DNA of 64,000 nt, from positions 16,008,436 to 16,072,435 of the forward strand of contig NC_090705.1 of assembly GCF_040954835.1 (NCBI RefSeq), in the 5' to 3' direction. The notes beneath the pieces are model-generated. The model was given only the letters and a program-made list of their open reading frames with translations, ran no database searches and was not told the origin of the DNA. The DNA is from Lepisosteus oculatus. Its lineage: Eukaryota > Chordata > Actinopteri > Semionotiformes > Lepisosteidae. Below, piece after piece: positions 1 to 43,371 of the stretch. Position 1 is the first letter of the stretch. Every line of letters begins with the position of its first letter. Both the position numbers and the translations under genes were made by a program.

Positions 1-898
1 ACAGCCTTTGCCACTTTGGCAATGAAAAAGGAACTGGCACTGAGTCATCTCTCGATACTGGCATGAAACGCCGAGTCGTCCCCACAGCAGCTCATTCGAG
101 ATTGGGCGTGGAAGTCAGATGCCCTCTTGGTGAGGTAAGCTCAATGCAACAAAACTTCCATGGAAGACAGGACAGTAAGCAACTTTCATGCGGCATCCGT
201 CTTCAAAAGTACCACTCTGCGCAAGAAAAAATCTTCTAGGTGGCAGATGTCACTGCTTCGGGCCCTCTTGTGTAGGAGGTTTCACAACAAGCCCGGAAAG
301 CATGCACACCAAGAAACAGTATCCATTCAAGACTCCCACCCTGACACTAATCCATTTCTAACACTCAATCTGTATGTTTTTGGTATAGTAGTGTGCGCTT
401 AGGTACATCTTTTCCCCACTAAAATTTGCATTAATCTTTTGCCTTCTTTTTTTTGTGTCTCCACTAAACAACGAATTGTACTTGGAGTTTTTACTAGTGC
501 GCCCCCTGTTTTATTGTTCTGTGTAACAGACTTGGTTAAAGATTACTGAAGTTGTACATTCATGGAAGACTTCATGTCTTCATCAGTCTTTACCCCCAAG
601 AAAAAGAAAAAGAGGCTTCATCAGCCTGTGCTTTTCTCCCCCATAATGCTCTCAACTTCCTCAGCCCTTGTCCAACAGTAAGGCAAAGGTCTACATGCAA
701 CAATCATGTAACGTCTTGTGCCAGTTTCAGGAATACAAACCTTCGCGTGGGCGTACAACATGAGTGTATAAAAATATAAATAACAGCTGGAAAGACATTC
801 TTATCCCAGTTCTCCATTTTTAAAAAAAGTCTGTTTTTGTGTTTGAAAACGAGTCGTACAAATATCCACTCAGCTCCACAGCTGTGCCAACGGCTGGC
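1..898. other. Left flank and SLC66A2 3' UTR region
   Basis: No coding exon is recognised here. The right-hand part (up to the SLC66A2 stop codon at 899) should be the 3' UTR of SLC66A2, which reads leftward. The nearest clear AATAAA on the minus strand is at 510-515. In human the neighbour on this side is KCNG2, but I could not recognise any of it in the first 500 bases. Confidence 0.5.
510..515 (-). terminator. Candidate polyadenylation signal of SLC66A2
   Basis: AATAAA on the minus strand, about 385 nt beyond the SLC66A2 stop codon. It is the closest canonical hexamer I found. A U-rich downstream element was not demonstrated. Confidence 0.4.
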
Positions 899-33552
<32,654 letters not shown>

Positions 33553-35059
33553 CTAGTTGGTTCCTTAATCAAACACCGGCGCGGCAGCTCCTTCGTCTTG
33601 GGACTTCTTGGCGTGTTAACAGCTGAAGTGTTGAGTAAGTCAATAAAGGAGAGTCACCGCTTGAGGTACTTCCTGGAAGTCTAGTTACTTTGGATTTCTT
33701 CTACAGCTCTGACCAGCCCGGCTGTAGCATGTTCAAGCTCCGGGATGAGATCACAGCTACGGATGCCGCATCACTGCCACGCAACCCCGGCCACATCCTG
33801 CATTGCAAAGCGAAAAGAATGAAAGGATCACTGACGCACGGCTCACAGACAGGTGTAATTCAACAACGACATAAACCGTGGGCGTGCGTAATCTATAACT
33901 AATACTCAACTGTCAGAGGGGCATGGAGACAAACTGAGAGAGATGAGTGAATTAGCAGTGTTACCCAATCGTATGATGTAAATACGCAATAAAACAGTGA
34001 AAGAGACAGATCAGCGCCCGTGTGCATTCTGCTCGTTTTAATTGCCTTTGCTGGTGTATTAATACTCGATCGTCCTTTGTGTATGATCCTCCGGGAGGCC
34101 ACACAGCAGATGGGAATACAAGTTAAAAGAAACGTGATTTAATCATACACACTGTCCCCGGGGGCTAAATCGTTCCTCACACTCTTATTTCATGAATATT
34201 CGCTCACCTAGTCGCAGCAACAGACTCATCCGATGCGATGGCGAAACGCGATTGCTTTAATCTTCCGTGGCGTCCTTACCATCATCAACACATGATTGTG
34301 GCAGAAGGGCATCCCCTTTGGTTGGGCGCCGAGTAGCAGAGGTAACAACCCCTTCTTTAGTTTGCACAGACACGGGTTTAAAGTTGGTGGCAGCTGGCAG
34401 ATCCTCTCCCCGCTGCTGCAGCTGCACTAAGCGATGGGGGAGCTTCCTTGTTGGGTAGTTATGACATCATAATCACAATATGACGACACGGCCAGCCGCG
34501 CCTCCGTTGGGTCCTAAAGGTGTTGGGCGCAGTGCCTTATCTCGTGGCTGACGCACTTTTGTGTGTGCACACCACGCATGCAATCAGAACAATAAAATTA
34601 CACGTTAAAGGTAGAAATTATACAAGCGCAGAACGCTTAAATCATCCTTCAATTGTAAAGCAAGTTTGTTAGCGGCTTTTCTCTCCGCCTTCTGTAACAA
34701 ACCCAATTAGTTACTCCCTAGTCTTTATTTCAGCTACTGTCTGTATTACTTTATGGAAATGAACGGCTAGAATAAAGTTAAATCACCCGTGTTTTCGGTC
34801 TTAATCAGAGAGGTGCCCGCCCCCCTCATTAAGATGTAGCAAGCCAGTTACAAGTGAATTAAAAACATTTGCTTGTGAATGAGGGAGTACAGATCATCTT
34901 ACTCCTCCGCCAGCAGGAGTAGGGGAGTTGTATACAGTTAATTACAATCTCTCTATAAAAGATAATACTAATTTTATATTACAGCCACCTACTGGGATTT
35001 TTATTATTTTACTGCAGTATCTGCAGGCAGCAGTAAAACACTTTATGCTACTACTGCTT

Positions 35060-35170
35060 TTACCAAGACCACACCCGAAGAAAGCTTCAGTGTCAAAACG
35101 TTGTTTTACTGTACTTACTCTTCAAGGTGGAGTTAATCTGTTCTTGTTGACTCTGACAGGGCTATACTAC
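35060..35170 (+). repeat. Penelope-like terminal fragment
   Basis: Contains CCGAAGAAAGCTTCAGTG and AAAACGTTGTTTTACT, a member of the same general class of termini seen at 26560-26890. No coding part is present. Confidence 0.45.
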
Positions 35171-35754
35171 TAAAATACTCTGCTGCCGTTACTAAATAAT
35201 ACATTTACCTCTCTCTTGGGCTTATAGAAGGGTTAAGCGCTTCAGATACCATTAAAAGCGTCTTAAATCAAAGCCAGGAAACGTCCCAGTTTACCTGCTA
35301 AACCTGATCACTTCGGGACACAGGAAATAAAGGCCTTTATTGAGACGTCTCATTTTAAATTTTGGATACACCTCGCAAGTTATTTAAGAAAAAATCTGTC
35401 CTGGAAATGAATTGAAAAGGGACGGAGGCCACGCTGAAGATTTGTCGTGCTGAAGTGTTTTAGCGGAGGAAGACCGATTCTCATCCAAGGTGAAAATTAA
35501 CTTTCTTGTTTTACAACTTTTACCGCGTAAAGGAAATTGAAAACTGATGATAGAGATCCAAAACGCATTCAGTACAGTCAGCCAAAGGTGAATATTTCTC
35601 AGTACAAATTAGCATCGAAATTGAGATTTTTATCAGAACTATGTTTTAATGGAAAACTATTTTCCAGTTTTGTTTCGCGAAAAGCGACATGGCGTTTATT
35701 TTACGGTTAGAGGATATGGCTCGAAGTTGTGACGGCAGAGGCATGCCTGTTTTT

Positions 35755-36220
35755 TAGCCAGATTTGCCCAAACTCAAATCTCAGAAACTAAACATCACTG
35801 GGCCTGGTCAGCACAGGGCTGAGAGACCCGATTTGGGAGAACTAGGTTAGCTGTGCAGGTGGTATTGGTGGATCAGTAGGTGGCGCTCTTTCTTCTGGAC
35901 CGGGATTTCCAAACCTATCCCAGTATGGAGGCCGGGAACACTGTGCTGTAGGAGTACCGTTCTTCAAATGAGACATTAAACTGAGGTCCTGAATGCTGGT
36001 TATTGAAGATCCCGCAGCACTCTTCGAAAGAGAAAGGGGTATATTCTGGTATCACGATGAAGTACAAGTTTAGATCATACATTCTGGCCTCCTTAAAATA
36101 CCCTTTATTTCTGTTAAGTAATTTCTCATGTATCCACTCAAACTCCTGTTGTGCCACATAACTTCAGCTGCGCATTGGCCCAGGTGGCGACTAAAAAGCG
36201 TTGTATGTAAGGAATGATTA
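35755..36220 (+). repeat. 5S-headed SINE, older subfamily, near the HSBP1L1 promoter
   Basis: The 5S core is still readable (ATCTCAGAAACTAAAC, TGGGCCTGGTCAGCACAG). It is followed by AGTAGGTGGCGCTCTTTC and a diverged CTTCAAATGAGACATTAAAC block. The right end is blurred. It ends about 290 bp before the HSBP1L1 start codon. Confidence 0.75.
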
Positions 36221-36508
36221 TAAAGCGAAAACCAAGCGACTACCCTTATAATATTAACGGTAGAAATGGTCTGTGAACGCGCCCCAGGTGTTTCCTCATT
36301 AGTGTGTGGGCCGGTGCGCTCCAACAGCTCTGCTCCAACTTTTCCTCTAAAAGTTGCTTTTTGGGGCGGCTGACCCGTTGTTCCAGGAGGGCAGCGGTTG
36401 CCAGGAGTTTGTTTGAGGACGCTTGTGTGACATTCCTCATGAAGTGCAAACTTCAGCGCCCGGCGGTTGGAAACAAGCTACAGATCTAATCTAGACAGAG
36501 GGCGGACA

Positions 36509-36553
36509 ATGGCAGAGACTGGTCCCAACACACCGCAAGACTTATCAGACATG
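36509..36553 (+). CDS. HSBP1L1: HSBP1L1 coding exon 1
   Basis: Encodes MAETGPNTPQDLSDM. The ATG sits in a good context (GGACAATGG). Donor GTAAGC, phase 0. The N-terminus matches the MAET start of HSBP1. Confidence 0.93.
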
Positions 36554-39500
36554 GTAAGCCCTTGAACACTTCCTTCTTATTTTGAAAGGAAGCGGTATAA
36601 AACAGTGCAGCGGACTACATTTAAATTTTATAATGATATGCTGGCTGTAAGTCGTATTGAATCTTGTGATCCTGCTAAAGCTCGGGTTTGAAAGTAGGTC
36701 GTGTGTAAATTAAACTAGTTTGCTCTGATTTCAGCGTCGGATAGTCGGGGAGAACACGTTTCGACGGAATGCGGGTGAAGTCCACTCTGTAAAATTCTCG
36801 CTTTTAACTATGCGTAGGTCTTTGTATAAAAAACATGGCAGCAATATCATGTTAAATACAATTTACGCTTCACAGTAACGCAGTAGCCTTGGTGGTTGCA
36901 AAGTTATCTACATTTGGCCAATTTAAACCTGCTTTTTAATAAGCCTCCGGATTCTTGAATTAAATGAATTATAGCTTTATTATACGTTTTAGTATTTCTT
37001 TCGTTCAGCTGCTTCAACAGTATTAATCACCTTTTGATTAATACTGTTGAAGCAAAAGCACCTTTTGCTTCAACCTTTTAATTCCAACAGGTGTGTAGAA
37101 AATATAAAAAAAATCAATGTATGCAGTACGTGTAACGAAGCAGTGGTGTTTTAAAGCAGGTTTATAAAGCTTGAAATTAAAGTACGGCAGATGAATATGC
37201 AAATACGAAGAACGACGTTTAAACCACAAATTGTTCTTTGCACAGGTGGAAGCAATGATGCGGGGCCTACAGAACAAGTTTCAAGCCATGTCTGACCAGA
37301 TAGTTTCAAGAAATATCCTTTCTGAAGGACCCTGAAGGTCTGTGAAACACGGGCTGAGAGGGGCGGCGATGGTGATGTTCTGCTTACACTTATAGCGCTT
37401 TTCTGGACACTCCACCACCACTGTGCAGCATCCACCTGCTGTGCGCCAGAACGCTCACCACACATCAGCTATCAATGAAGCCAATTCATAGATGGGGATT
37501 ATTAGGAGGCCATGATTGGTAAGGGCCAATGGGGAAATTTGGCCAGTATACCACCTTATTTGGGTTACACCTCTACTCTTTTCGAGAAACGCCCTGGGAT
37601 TTTTAATGACCACATAGAGTCAGGACCTCGGTTTTACGTCTCATCCAAAGGACGGCGTCTGTTTACAGTATAGTGTCCCCGTCACTATATTGGGGGATTA
37701 GAACCCACATGGACCACAGGGTGAGCACCTCCCTGCTGGCCTCACTAACACCTCTTCCAGCAGCGACCTTAGTTTTTCCCAGGAGGTCTCCCATCCAGGA
37801 ACTGACCAGGCTCACACCTGCTTAGCTTCAGTGGGTTGCCAGTTGTGAGGTGCAGGGTGATATGGCTGCTGGGTGATAAGGTTAAGGGCTTCAGGCTCCA
37901 AAAGCTGACATTTCTATTGCATCCCTGAGCAAGAGACAGCCCACAGAGATCAGAGCAGTGCACATCAGACATTTCTACATTGGTTTCTTTAACTTTGTCA
38001 CTGGAAGAAATGGGAACTCGGATTGACGACCTGGAAAAGAATGTGGCCGATCTCATGACCCAGGCAGGAATGGATGAGTCTGAAGCACACTTTAAAGTAA
38101 GAAATATTCAGTGAGAAAAAAAAGTCACTTACTTTCCAGCTATTTTGTTGCGTTAGAAGTACCAACACCCCAATGAACACGTGGTCAAATTTGTTTTTTC
38201 TTTTAAATGAAAATAATTGCAATTTGTATTTTTTCAGTAAATAAAATGGTTATAGGAACCTGAAAAGTATAAATTTGAGGGCTACTTTATGTCTTTATTG
38301 ACAAAGTCCTCTTTTCAAATTTGAGGGAGTTGCCAGTTCAAATCTAGTCTGTGCTATTTGTTTATATATGTTCAGGTGTGATGTGTACCAGGGCCATGAG
38401 GAGGGGTTTGTGAAGCTGGGTGTTGTTTACTAAGTGCTGTGTCCACAGCTCTGCTATGTTCATGATTTTGTAAATAAAACATTCGGCTCGTTAAAGACGC
38501 GTGTCTCAGTGGAAGTGCGTGTTCAGTCTTCATCTTTCCCAGCTCTTAATAGATTTGGGATGTGTATTCATTAAACCAGATAAGCTACAAGTGGAGATTT
38601 CAAAACATGGGGTCATATTAACAGGAAAATAATGGCCTTTTCTGTAATTTTAACTAGAACTCGGTTACTATATACCAAAGGTTCATAGGTTCAAGTCTCA
38701 GCTGAGATGCCAGTGTGGAGAGAGGTTTACTCCAATTCATCAGTAAATGCCCTGTTGTACAAATGAACACTTGAAGTGCATACTTTATAAATGAAAGTCT
38801 GTTCCAAATTGACTAATCTAGTTAACTAAGTGGTTAAAAATACATATTTTTGTATTTTAGTCGAATTTAAGTTTTGAGAGGGCACTGATTTTGAATTGCT
38901 GTCCCATCTCCTTCAAAATAACTTTTCTTCTAGAGCATTCTGCATTTTTGGCTTAACCCTAACAGTAACCTTCCTGTTGAAGGTGGACTTGATGTCCAAA
39001 TCATGGTGTTAAAGGTATTCATCTTTTGCATCAGCAGGACAAATGAAGAAGATGCATTCAACAGTGAAGGAGTAACAAGCTGCTAATGGAGAAAAGGAGG
39101 ACTCTGTGACTGCAGTGGCTTTGTTCACTAGGATCAGACAAGCTGTAAGAAACATTCCTCCAGTGCAAACCAAGAGGCAGTCTGAGATTCTCCTGAACTG
39201 TATCCATTTCTTCTATTGCATCACAAGCCATCAGGTGCCATATGCAGAATGGGATGTATCCCTACATATGAACACTTCTTTCTTAAGGTGTTTTCCATGC
39301 ACCCCATATTAATTAATGTATACACTGTAATGTTTAAATTTAGATTAAATGTGTTCATCAGTGATTTCAATAATGACCCACAGAATCAGTTTTATGATGC
39401 ATTTCCTGCCATAGTGCTAAAGAAGTTTTTGTAACGCATGCTCCAAAAGAGCCTTTATTTTACTGTATTTAGACAAGACATTTATGCCTGATAATTTCTT

Positions 39501-40830
39501 GAATTATGAGGGATGAATAAAACCACATAATAAAAAGTTTGTATATACTGAATCCTAGTAGTTTCTAGTTTTCGCCAACTTTTTCAACCAAAAAAAAGTA
39601 AGAAAAAAAGAATCTTCTTGCAGTGCCTGTTTTATGCCGATAGGAACCAAGCTAAGCTTACATCACCAGTCTGAGCTAGACAGCCATATTGAATGGACCT
39701 TCATAACCAGGCCTGCAGGCTGACTTCTGTGAATGCTTGTATCTTACATTCCAGTCTTGAGATGGCTAAAAATGCTTTTGTCCTACTTTTGGATAATGTA
39801 AGTTCAGAGTCCTCCAAATAATTCACCTGAACACCGGCAAAGATCTTTGGCCTCAGGCTTGAGCTTGGGTCATGTCACTCGTTGACTATGCCCGTGATTG
39901 GCTGTGCAGTGTTCTCACAGCAGCACAGCGACTCCTACAGCCTCTCGGGTGCTTGAAGGTGCATGAGTGACTGATGCACCCTTCCTCCTGTCGGTACTGG
40001 GCTGTGTTAATGGCTAGGTGTTCTAAAACAAGTGGCTCAAAGGCAAACAGGACAGGGGCCTCCAAGCCTCCTCCTTCTCCCCTGTGTGTGGCCACAGCAG
40101 TCATATTTGTGAACCCAGATATAAAAAACAAACATCTATTCCAAAGTGGGTGGGTTTAACCAAAAATAATTTGGGATTCTAAGTTTTTGTGTATTCTGAA
40201 ATATACTTGCTTCCACAAAAATAAATCTAAATGTTATGCCTTTGCTTCACAGCACAGCAGGCCGAGAAATGAGAAATGGCTTCTCTAATTGCAGTTGCAT
40301 TAAGTGGGACTTCAGGGAGAGGGTGATGGGTTAGTGAATATAAGGAAACTAATAAAGAGAATTTAGCAACCATATTATCTAGTATGAAGGTGACCACAGT
40401 ACTGGGCCAAACTTTAAACTGAATATTTCTTTTGTTTTCCTTCAAGTGCTGTTTGTGTTGCACAACATAAAGGAGTAAGGACCTAATTTTTAATACATAA
40501 ATTGTTCTTTAGATGAGGTATACTACTGCCACATACAATTGTAACAACACACCCCAATTTAAATTCTATGCTTTTAACTATATAAATTGTTTGCCCTTTG
40601 TGTTTCTGTCCCAGATTACTTTTCAACATTCTGCCCTTGTCTATACTGTATGAGATGTCACCAACAGCTGTCTGCCCAATCTAGATTTTTACTTAAATCA
40701 TTAAAATTAATTGCTGCTTAAGCCTGCCATGCTTATACATTATTAATTAATATATAATTTTCTTTATAAAACAGAAAAACTTTTTTCTAGTATCTAATTC
40801 TTTTTTCAGGAAAGAATTATGAGCATGTAA
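36509..40830 (+). CDS. HSBP1L1: HSBP1L1, heat shock factor binding protein 1-like 1, four coding exons
   Basis: A small, all-helical coiled-coil protein of the HSBP1 family. HSBP1 itself trimerises and binds the heptad repeats of HSF1; the role of the L1 paralogue is poorly defined. Exons 36509-36553, 37246-37312, 38002-38096 and 40810-40830 join in frame (228 nt) to 75 aa; human HSBP1L1 is 74 aa. The central heptad region (about residues 16-60) contains LQNKFQAMSDQI and RMEEMGTRIDDLEKNVADLM, which fits HSBP1/HSBP1L1. I chose HSBP1L1 over HSBP1 from its position between SLC66A2 and TXNL4A. Intron 2 is an AT-AC intron (37313-38001); introns 1 and 3 are GT-AG. The seven-codon last exon is the least certain part, but it restores the expected length. 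Confidence 0.92.
36554..37245 (+). other. HSBP1L1 intron 1
   Basis: A GT-AG intron of 692 bp, ending TTGTTCTTTGCACAG. It contains the overlapping hairpins at 37011-37072. Confidence 0.9.
37011..37072. repeat. Two overlapping perfect hairpins
   Basis: A perfect 19-bp inverted repeat (37011-37029 with 37035-37053, five-base loop) starts GCTTCAACAGTATTAATCA. Its right arm overlaps a second perfect 10-bp inverted repeat (GAAGCAAAAG, three-base loop, CTTTTGCTTC), which ends near 37071. Confidence 0.95.
37246..37312 (+). CDS. HSBP1L1: HSBP1L1 coding exon 2
   Basis: Encodes residues 16-37 and one base of Met38 (VEAMMRGLQNKFQAMSDQIVSR). It ends TTTCAAGAA directly before the AT-AC donor ATATCCTTT. 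Confidence 0.93.
37313..38001 (+). other. HSBP1L1 intron 2, U12-type AT-AC intron
   Basis: Donor ATATCCTTT matches the U12 AT-AC consensus exactly. The branch-site-like TTCTTTAAC at 37985-37993 differs by one base from TTCCTTAAC and lies 9 bases from the terminal AC at 38000-38001. Only this AT-AC junction keeps the frame and restores the family motif RMEEMG across the splice. No usable GT donor follows exon 2. The interior is mostly a minus-oriented SINE. Confidence 0.92.
37376..37876 (-). repeat. 5S-headed SINE inside the U12 intron
   Basis: Nearly full length on the minus strand. The 5S head lies at the right (plus strand reads GGAGGTCTCCCATCCAGGAA and TGACCAGGCTCACACCTGC) and the CACTTATAGCGCTTTTCTGG tail at the left. 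About 35 bases of the tail-proximal region are deleted. It makes up roughly 70% of the intron. Confidence 0.92.
38002..38096 (+). CDS. HSBP1L1: HSBP1L1 coding exon 3
   Basis: Completes Met38 and encodes up to residue 69 (MEEMGTRIDDLEKNVADLM, then TQAGMDESEAHFK). Donor GTAAGA, phase 0. It is the most conserved part of the gene. Confidence 0.95.
38097..40809 (+). other. HSBP1L1 intron 3
   Basis: A 2.7-kb GT-AG intron ending TTCTTTTTTCAG. A possible decayed tRNA-like SINE lies near 38655-38800 (TAGGTTCAAGTCTCAG). I see no exon or other strong feature in it. Confidence 0.7.
40810..40830 (+). CDS. HSBP1L1: HSBP1L1 coding exon 4 (terminal)
   Basis: Six codons (ERIMSM) and a stop after a strong acceptor (TTTTTTCAG). 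Human HSBP1L1 ends in a similar short tail (EQMLKT). The choice rests on acceptor quality and total length, not on residue identity. Confidence 0.75.
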   Translation, partial: ERIMSM

Positions 40831-41199
40831 AAACTCAACTTTTAAAGTTAAAGGTACTGCAAAATAAGTTTACTACATTGTATGAAACTACAGCATTGAA
40901 AAAGTCATTGAATCTCAAACACAAAAACATTTCAGTCACTATAGGCTAACAGTTTTAATAGGTACAAAAGGACACTTCAATTCAATCAAAATCTAAATAA
41001 ATATTTTGTACTGAAATGGCCACTTCCAATTATAATGATCCCAAGAGGTGATACTGTCTTAGTAAGAAAAAGACCAAAGTAGACTGGTGGCGAGCAGCTT
41101 CTTAAATTCCCAGCACATTGTGGTGAAAAAAGCACCATAGTCAAGTCCCAGCTGCAATCCCAACGAGAGCACGGGTAGCCCAGAGAGAGGCCATGGGAA
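40831..41199. other. Convergent 3' UTR interval of HSBP1L1 and TXNL4A
   Basis: Only 369 bp separate the two stop codons. A plus-strand AATAAA is at 40996-41001 (HSBP1L1). A minus-strand ATTAAA at 40954-40959 could serve TXNL4A. If both are used, the two mRNAs overlap at their 3' ends. Confidence 0.6.
40996..41001 (+). terminator. Candidate polyadenylation signal of HSBP1L1
   Basis: AATAAA, 165 nt past the HSBP1L1 stop codon. It is followed by a T-rich ATATTTTGTACTG stretch. Confidence 0.5.
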
Positions 41200-41371
41200 T
41201 CAGTAGCGATATTTGGTGGAATAGTCTTTGGGAGACACTACTAGACCTCGCCCTTTCCGAGCACCTCTGTAAACAGTCTCCACAATGTCTATCATCTCCT
41301 GCTTGTCCTCCATGGTCCAGTTAATCTTGTTGTTATTACCAGTGCCCAGATCAATCATAATGTGCTTGTTC
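41200..41371 (-). CDS. TXNL4A: TXNL4A coding exon 3 (terminal)
   Basis: Completes Arg86 and encodes NKHIMIDLGTGNNNKINW through the C-terminal STKYRY. Acceptor TTATTTTTTCAG. Confidence 0.97.
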
Positions 41372-43361
41372 CTGAAAAAATAAGGTTTCCAGTGAATGAC
41401 AGCTCTGAACTTTTCAGCGAGCATAAGAAAAGTTAACATTCTTTACTAAAAAAAAAAAAGCTTACTCCTTTTCAACATTTGTATTTTTGCCATGACATAA
41501 CTAATAAGCTGAAGGGCTTTACACTACGTTTTGTTAAAACAAGTCAGCACTTGGCAATATCAGATGTTTTTTTCCCCTAAATCAAATATCACAGATGCTG
41601 CGAGTTTAGATTTACAAGTGTTTAAACAGCTGTAAAGAACAATTAAAAGCTCCACAACCTTTAGTCAAAGGGAAAAAGCAAACGATCTATCAACATCTAT
41701 ACAATTGACCTCAAAGGGGACTTATGAGATTTTGTACATAACTATAATAACTCAAAGCCCCAGTGTCTTCTTGTTTTTTTTTTTATACACCCTAAGCAGT
41801 AAATTTATTTAGGTCTTTAAAAATATTATACAGCTGATTATTAAAAACATTTATTTCATTAAGGATATAATTACCTATTAAAGACCTACAATCCCAATTA
41901 TTAGTATTGCAATGATGAATTAGATAATTACACCAACTATGTAACAGTTTGGATAGCACAAAAAAACAGAAGACATCAGAAACTGTTTGAGATTCCTGCT
42001 GTATAGTTTGGGAGGTTTGAGTTGCAGAACACTCACACGTTGCCTAGGCAGATGGCATCACCTGAATGAAAAGTTCTTCATTCTACCCAGGCATGTGCAC
42101 AATGCTGGTAATTGAAAACTGTGCACTCAATTTCCCACAACACCATGTCATTCCTTATTAAACTTACACTCACTGGTCCCCCTGCAAGCTGCAAGCTGCA
42201 AGCTGAGAACATACTTGAATGTTACTTTGCATTTCTTGTCATTTTAAGCAAAAGGTGTCGAGAAAAGCTAAGTATGCAGTGATTCATTGTGTAGCCAAAG
42301 ACAAGGCAGGAGGGTGCAGCACTGGACAAAAGTTGACAATTCAATGTGCTGTCTAAACTAAGTCTCACACAAGAGATGGCCACTTGTTTTTTTATTTTAA
42401 ATGTACTTGCACAAATTTTTTAAACACCAGTTCTTCTCTTTCTGAATTATAAAGCACAGAGTACATTGCAGTATAAACATGCAGATCTCCATCATTTGCT
42501 TGATGTACATTTATAGAACAGATTGTGACAGAACTGGTGCTGTTGAATGTTGTTATAATGAGCAAGGTAAACAGATGGATGGGAAAATGCTGATTTTAAG
42601 TTGCAAGGTTTTGCTCCAAACCAGTATCTACTCTATTTGAATTCTTGACATTCAAAGAACTGTCGTCCTAACTAGATACAAGACAGTCATGCAGTGACAA
42701 AAAGCTCCAATTGTGATGATGGTGTTCACATCGATATTCCAAATAAAAGATTTCAAAAGATACCCACCTGAAGAAGAACATGACAGTACATGGATCATAC
42801 AACTCGTACATCTTGTTGAAGTCTGGCACCTCCGTGATGTCTACTAGATAAATCACCGCAAAGTTCTTCACCTGAGAAAGGTATAATGGCACAATGTCAG
42901 AAAATAATAATAAATCTCATCCTCATGGTGGCGACACCTATTGTAAAAAACAGCTTTTGCACTAAACTGCAGGATTGGGTATGTGGGATGCATGTCGCAA
43001 ACATACAGACAAGGTAATAATAAAGCACCATCATTTTAATATAAAGAGTTCATTGAACTACGTATATTACCCATATAAAGAATGCAAGTTCTGGATGGAT
43101 GATTCTCACTATTGTTTTCCAGATAACTATTTAATTTGGGGGTAGAAAAATACGCCTTTTTTAAGGCAATAAAGTAGAAAGAAGTCTGCAGTTACAGTAC
43201 AAACTTACCTTTTCAGCAATACTGTACAAAACCTCATCCATTTTCATGCAGGTAGGGTCCCAGTCATGACCAAACCTAATCACGACCACTCGATCCTCCT
43301 CAGACAGGATGGCTTGGTCTACCTGCCAGCCATTGTGGAGATGGGGAAGCATATACGACAT
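41200..43361 (-). CDS. TXNL4A: TXNL4A (DIM1/U5-15kD), spliceosomal thioredoxin-like protein, three coding exons
   Basis: Core protein of the U5 snRNP and the U4/U6-U5 tri-snRNP, required for pre-mRNA splicing in the nucleus. Exons 43361-43209, 42871-42768 and 41371-41200 join in frame (429 nt) to 142 aa, exactly the family length. The protein is nearly identical to human: start MSYMLPHLHNGWQVDQ, end SPKDYSTKYRY. It has a thioredoxin fold without a catalytic CXXC, as in all DIM1 proteins (DPTCMKMDE replaces the redox motif). A splice acceptor (CTCCCTCAG) lies 10 bases before the start codon, so the 5' UTR is split and a further non-coding exon lies upstream. All introns seen are GT-AG. Confidence 0.98.
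41372..42767 (-). other. TXNL4A intron between coding exons 2 and 3
   Basis: A 1.4-kb AT-rich intron. The only structure seen is a three-copy 7-bp tandem (GCAAGCT) at about 42183-42204. Confidence 0.85.
42768..42871 (-). CDS. TXNL4A: TXNL4A coding exon 2
   Basis: Encodes VKNFAVIYLVDITEV through MFFFR (residues 52-86). Acceptor CTTTCTCAG, donor GTGGGT. Confidence 0.97.
43209..43361 (-). CDS. TXNL4A: TXNL4A coding exon 1
   Basis: Encodes residues 1-51, from MSYMLPHLHNGW to SIAEK. Donor GTAAGT, phase 0. The exon starts at 43371, 10 bases before the ATG. Confidence 0.97.
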
Positions 43362-43371
43362 CCTGGATCAC

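Noticed and set aside
37321-37380. GT donor for HSBP1L1 exon 2 further downstream
   Set aside because: Reading on from exon 2 meets a TGA soon after 37330, and later GTs break the family alignment; the AT-AC junction fits exactly.
37151-37465. 104-codon minus-strand frame across HSBP1L1 exon 2
   Set aside because: Antisense of the exon plus SINE sequence.
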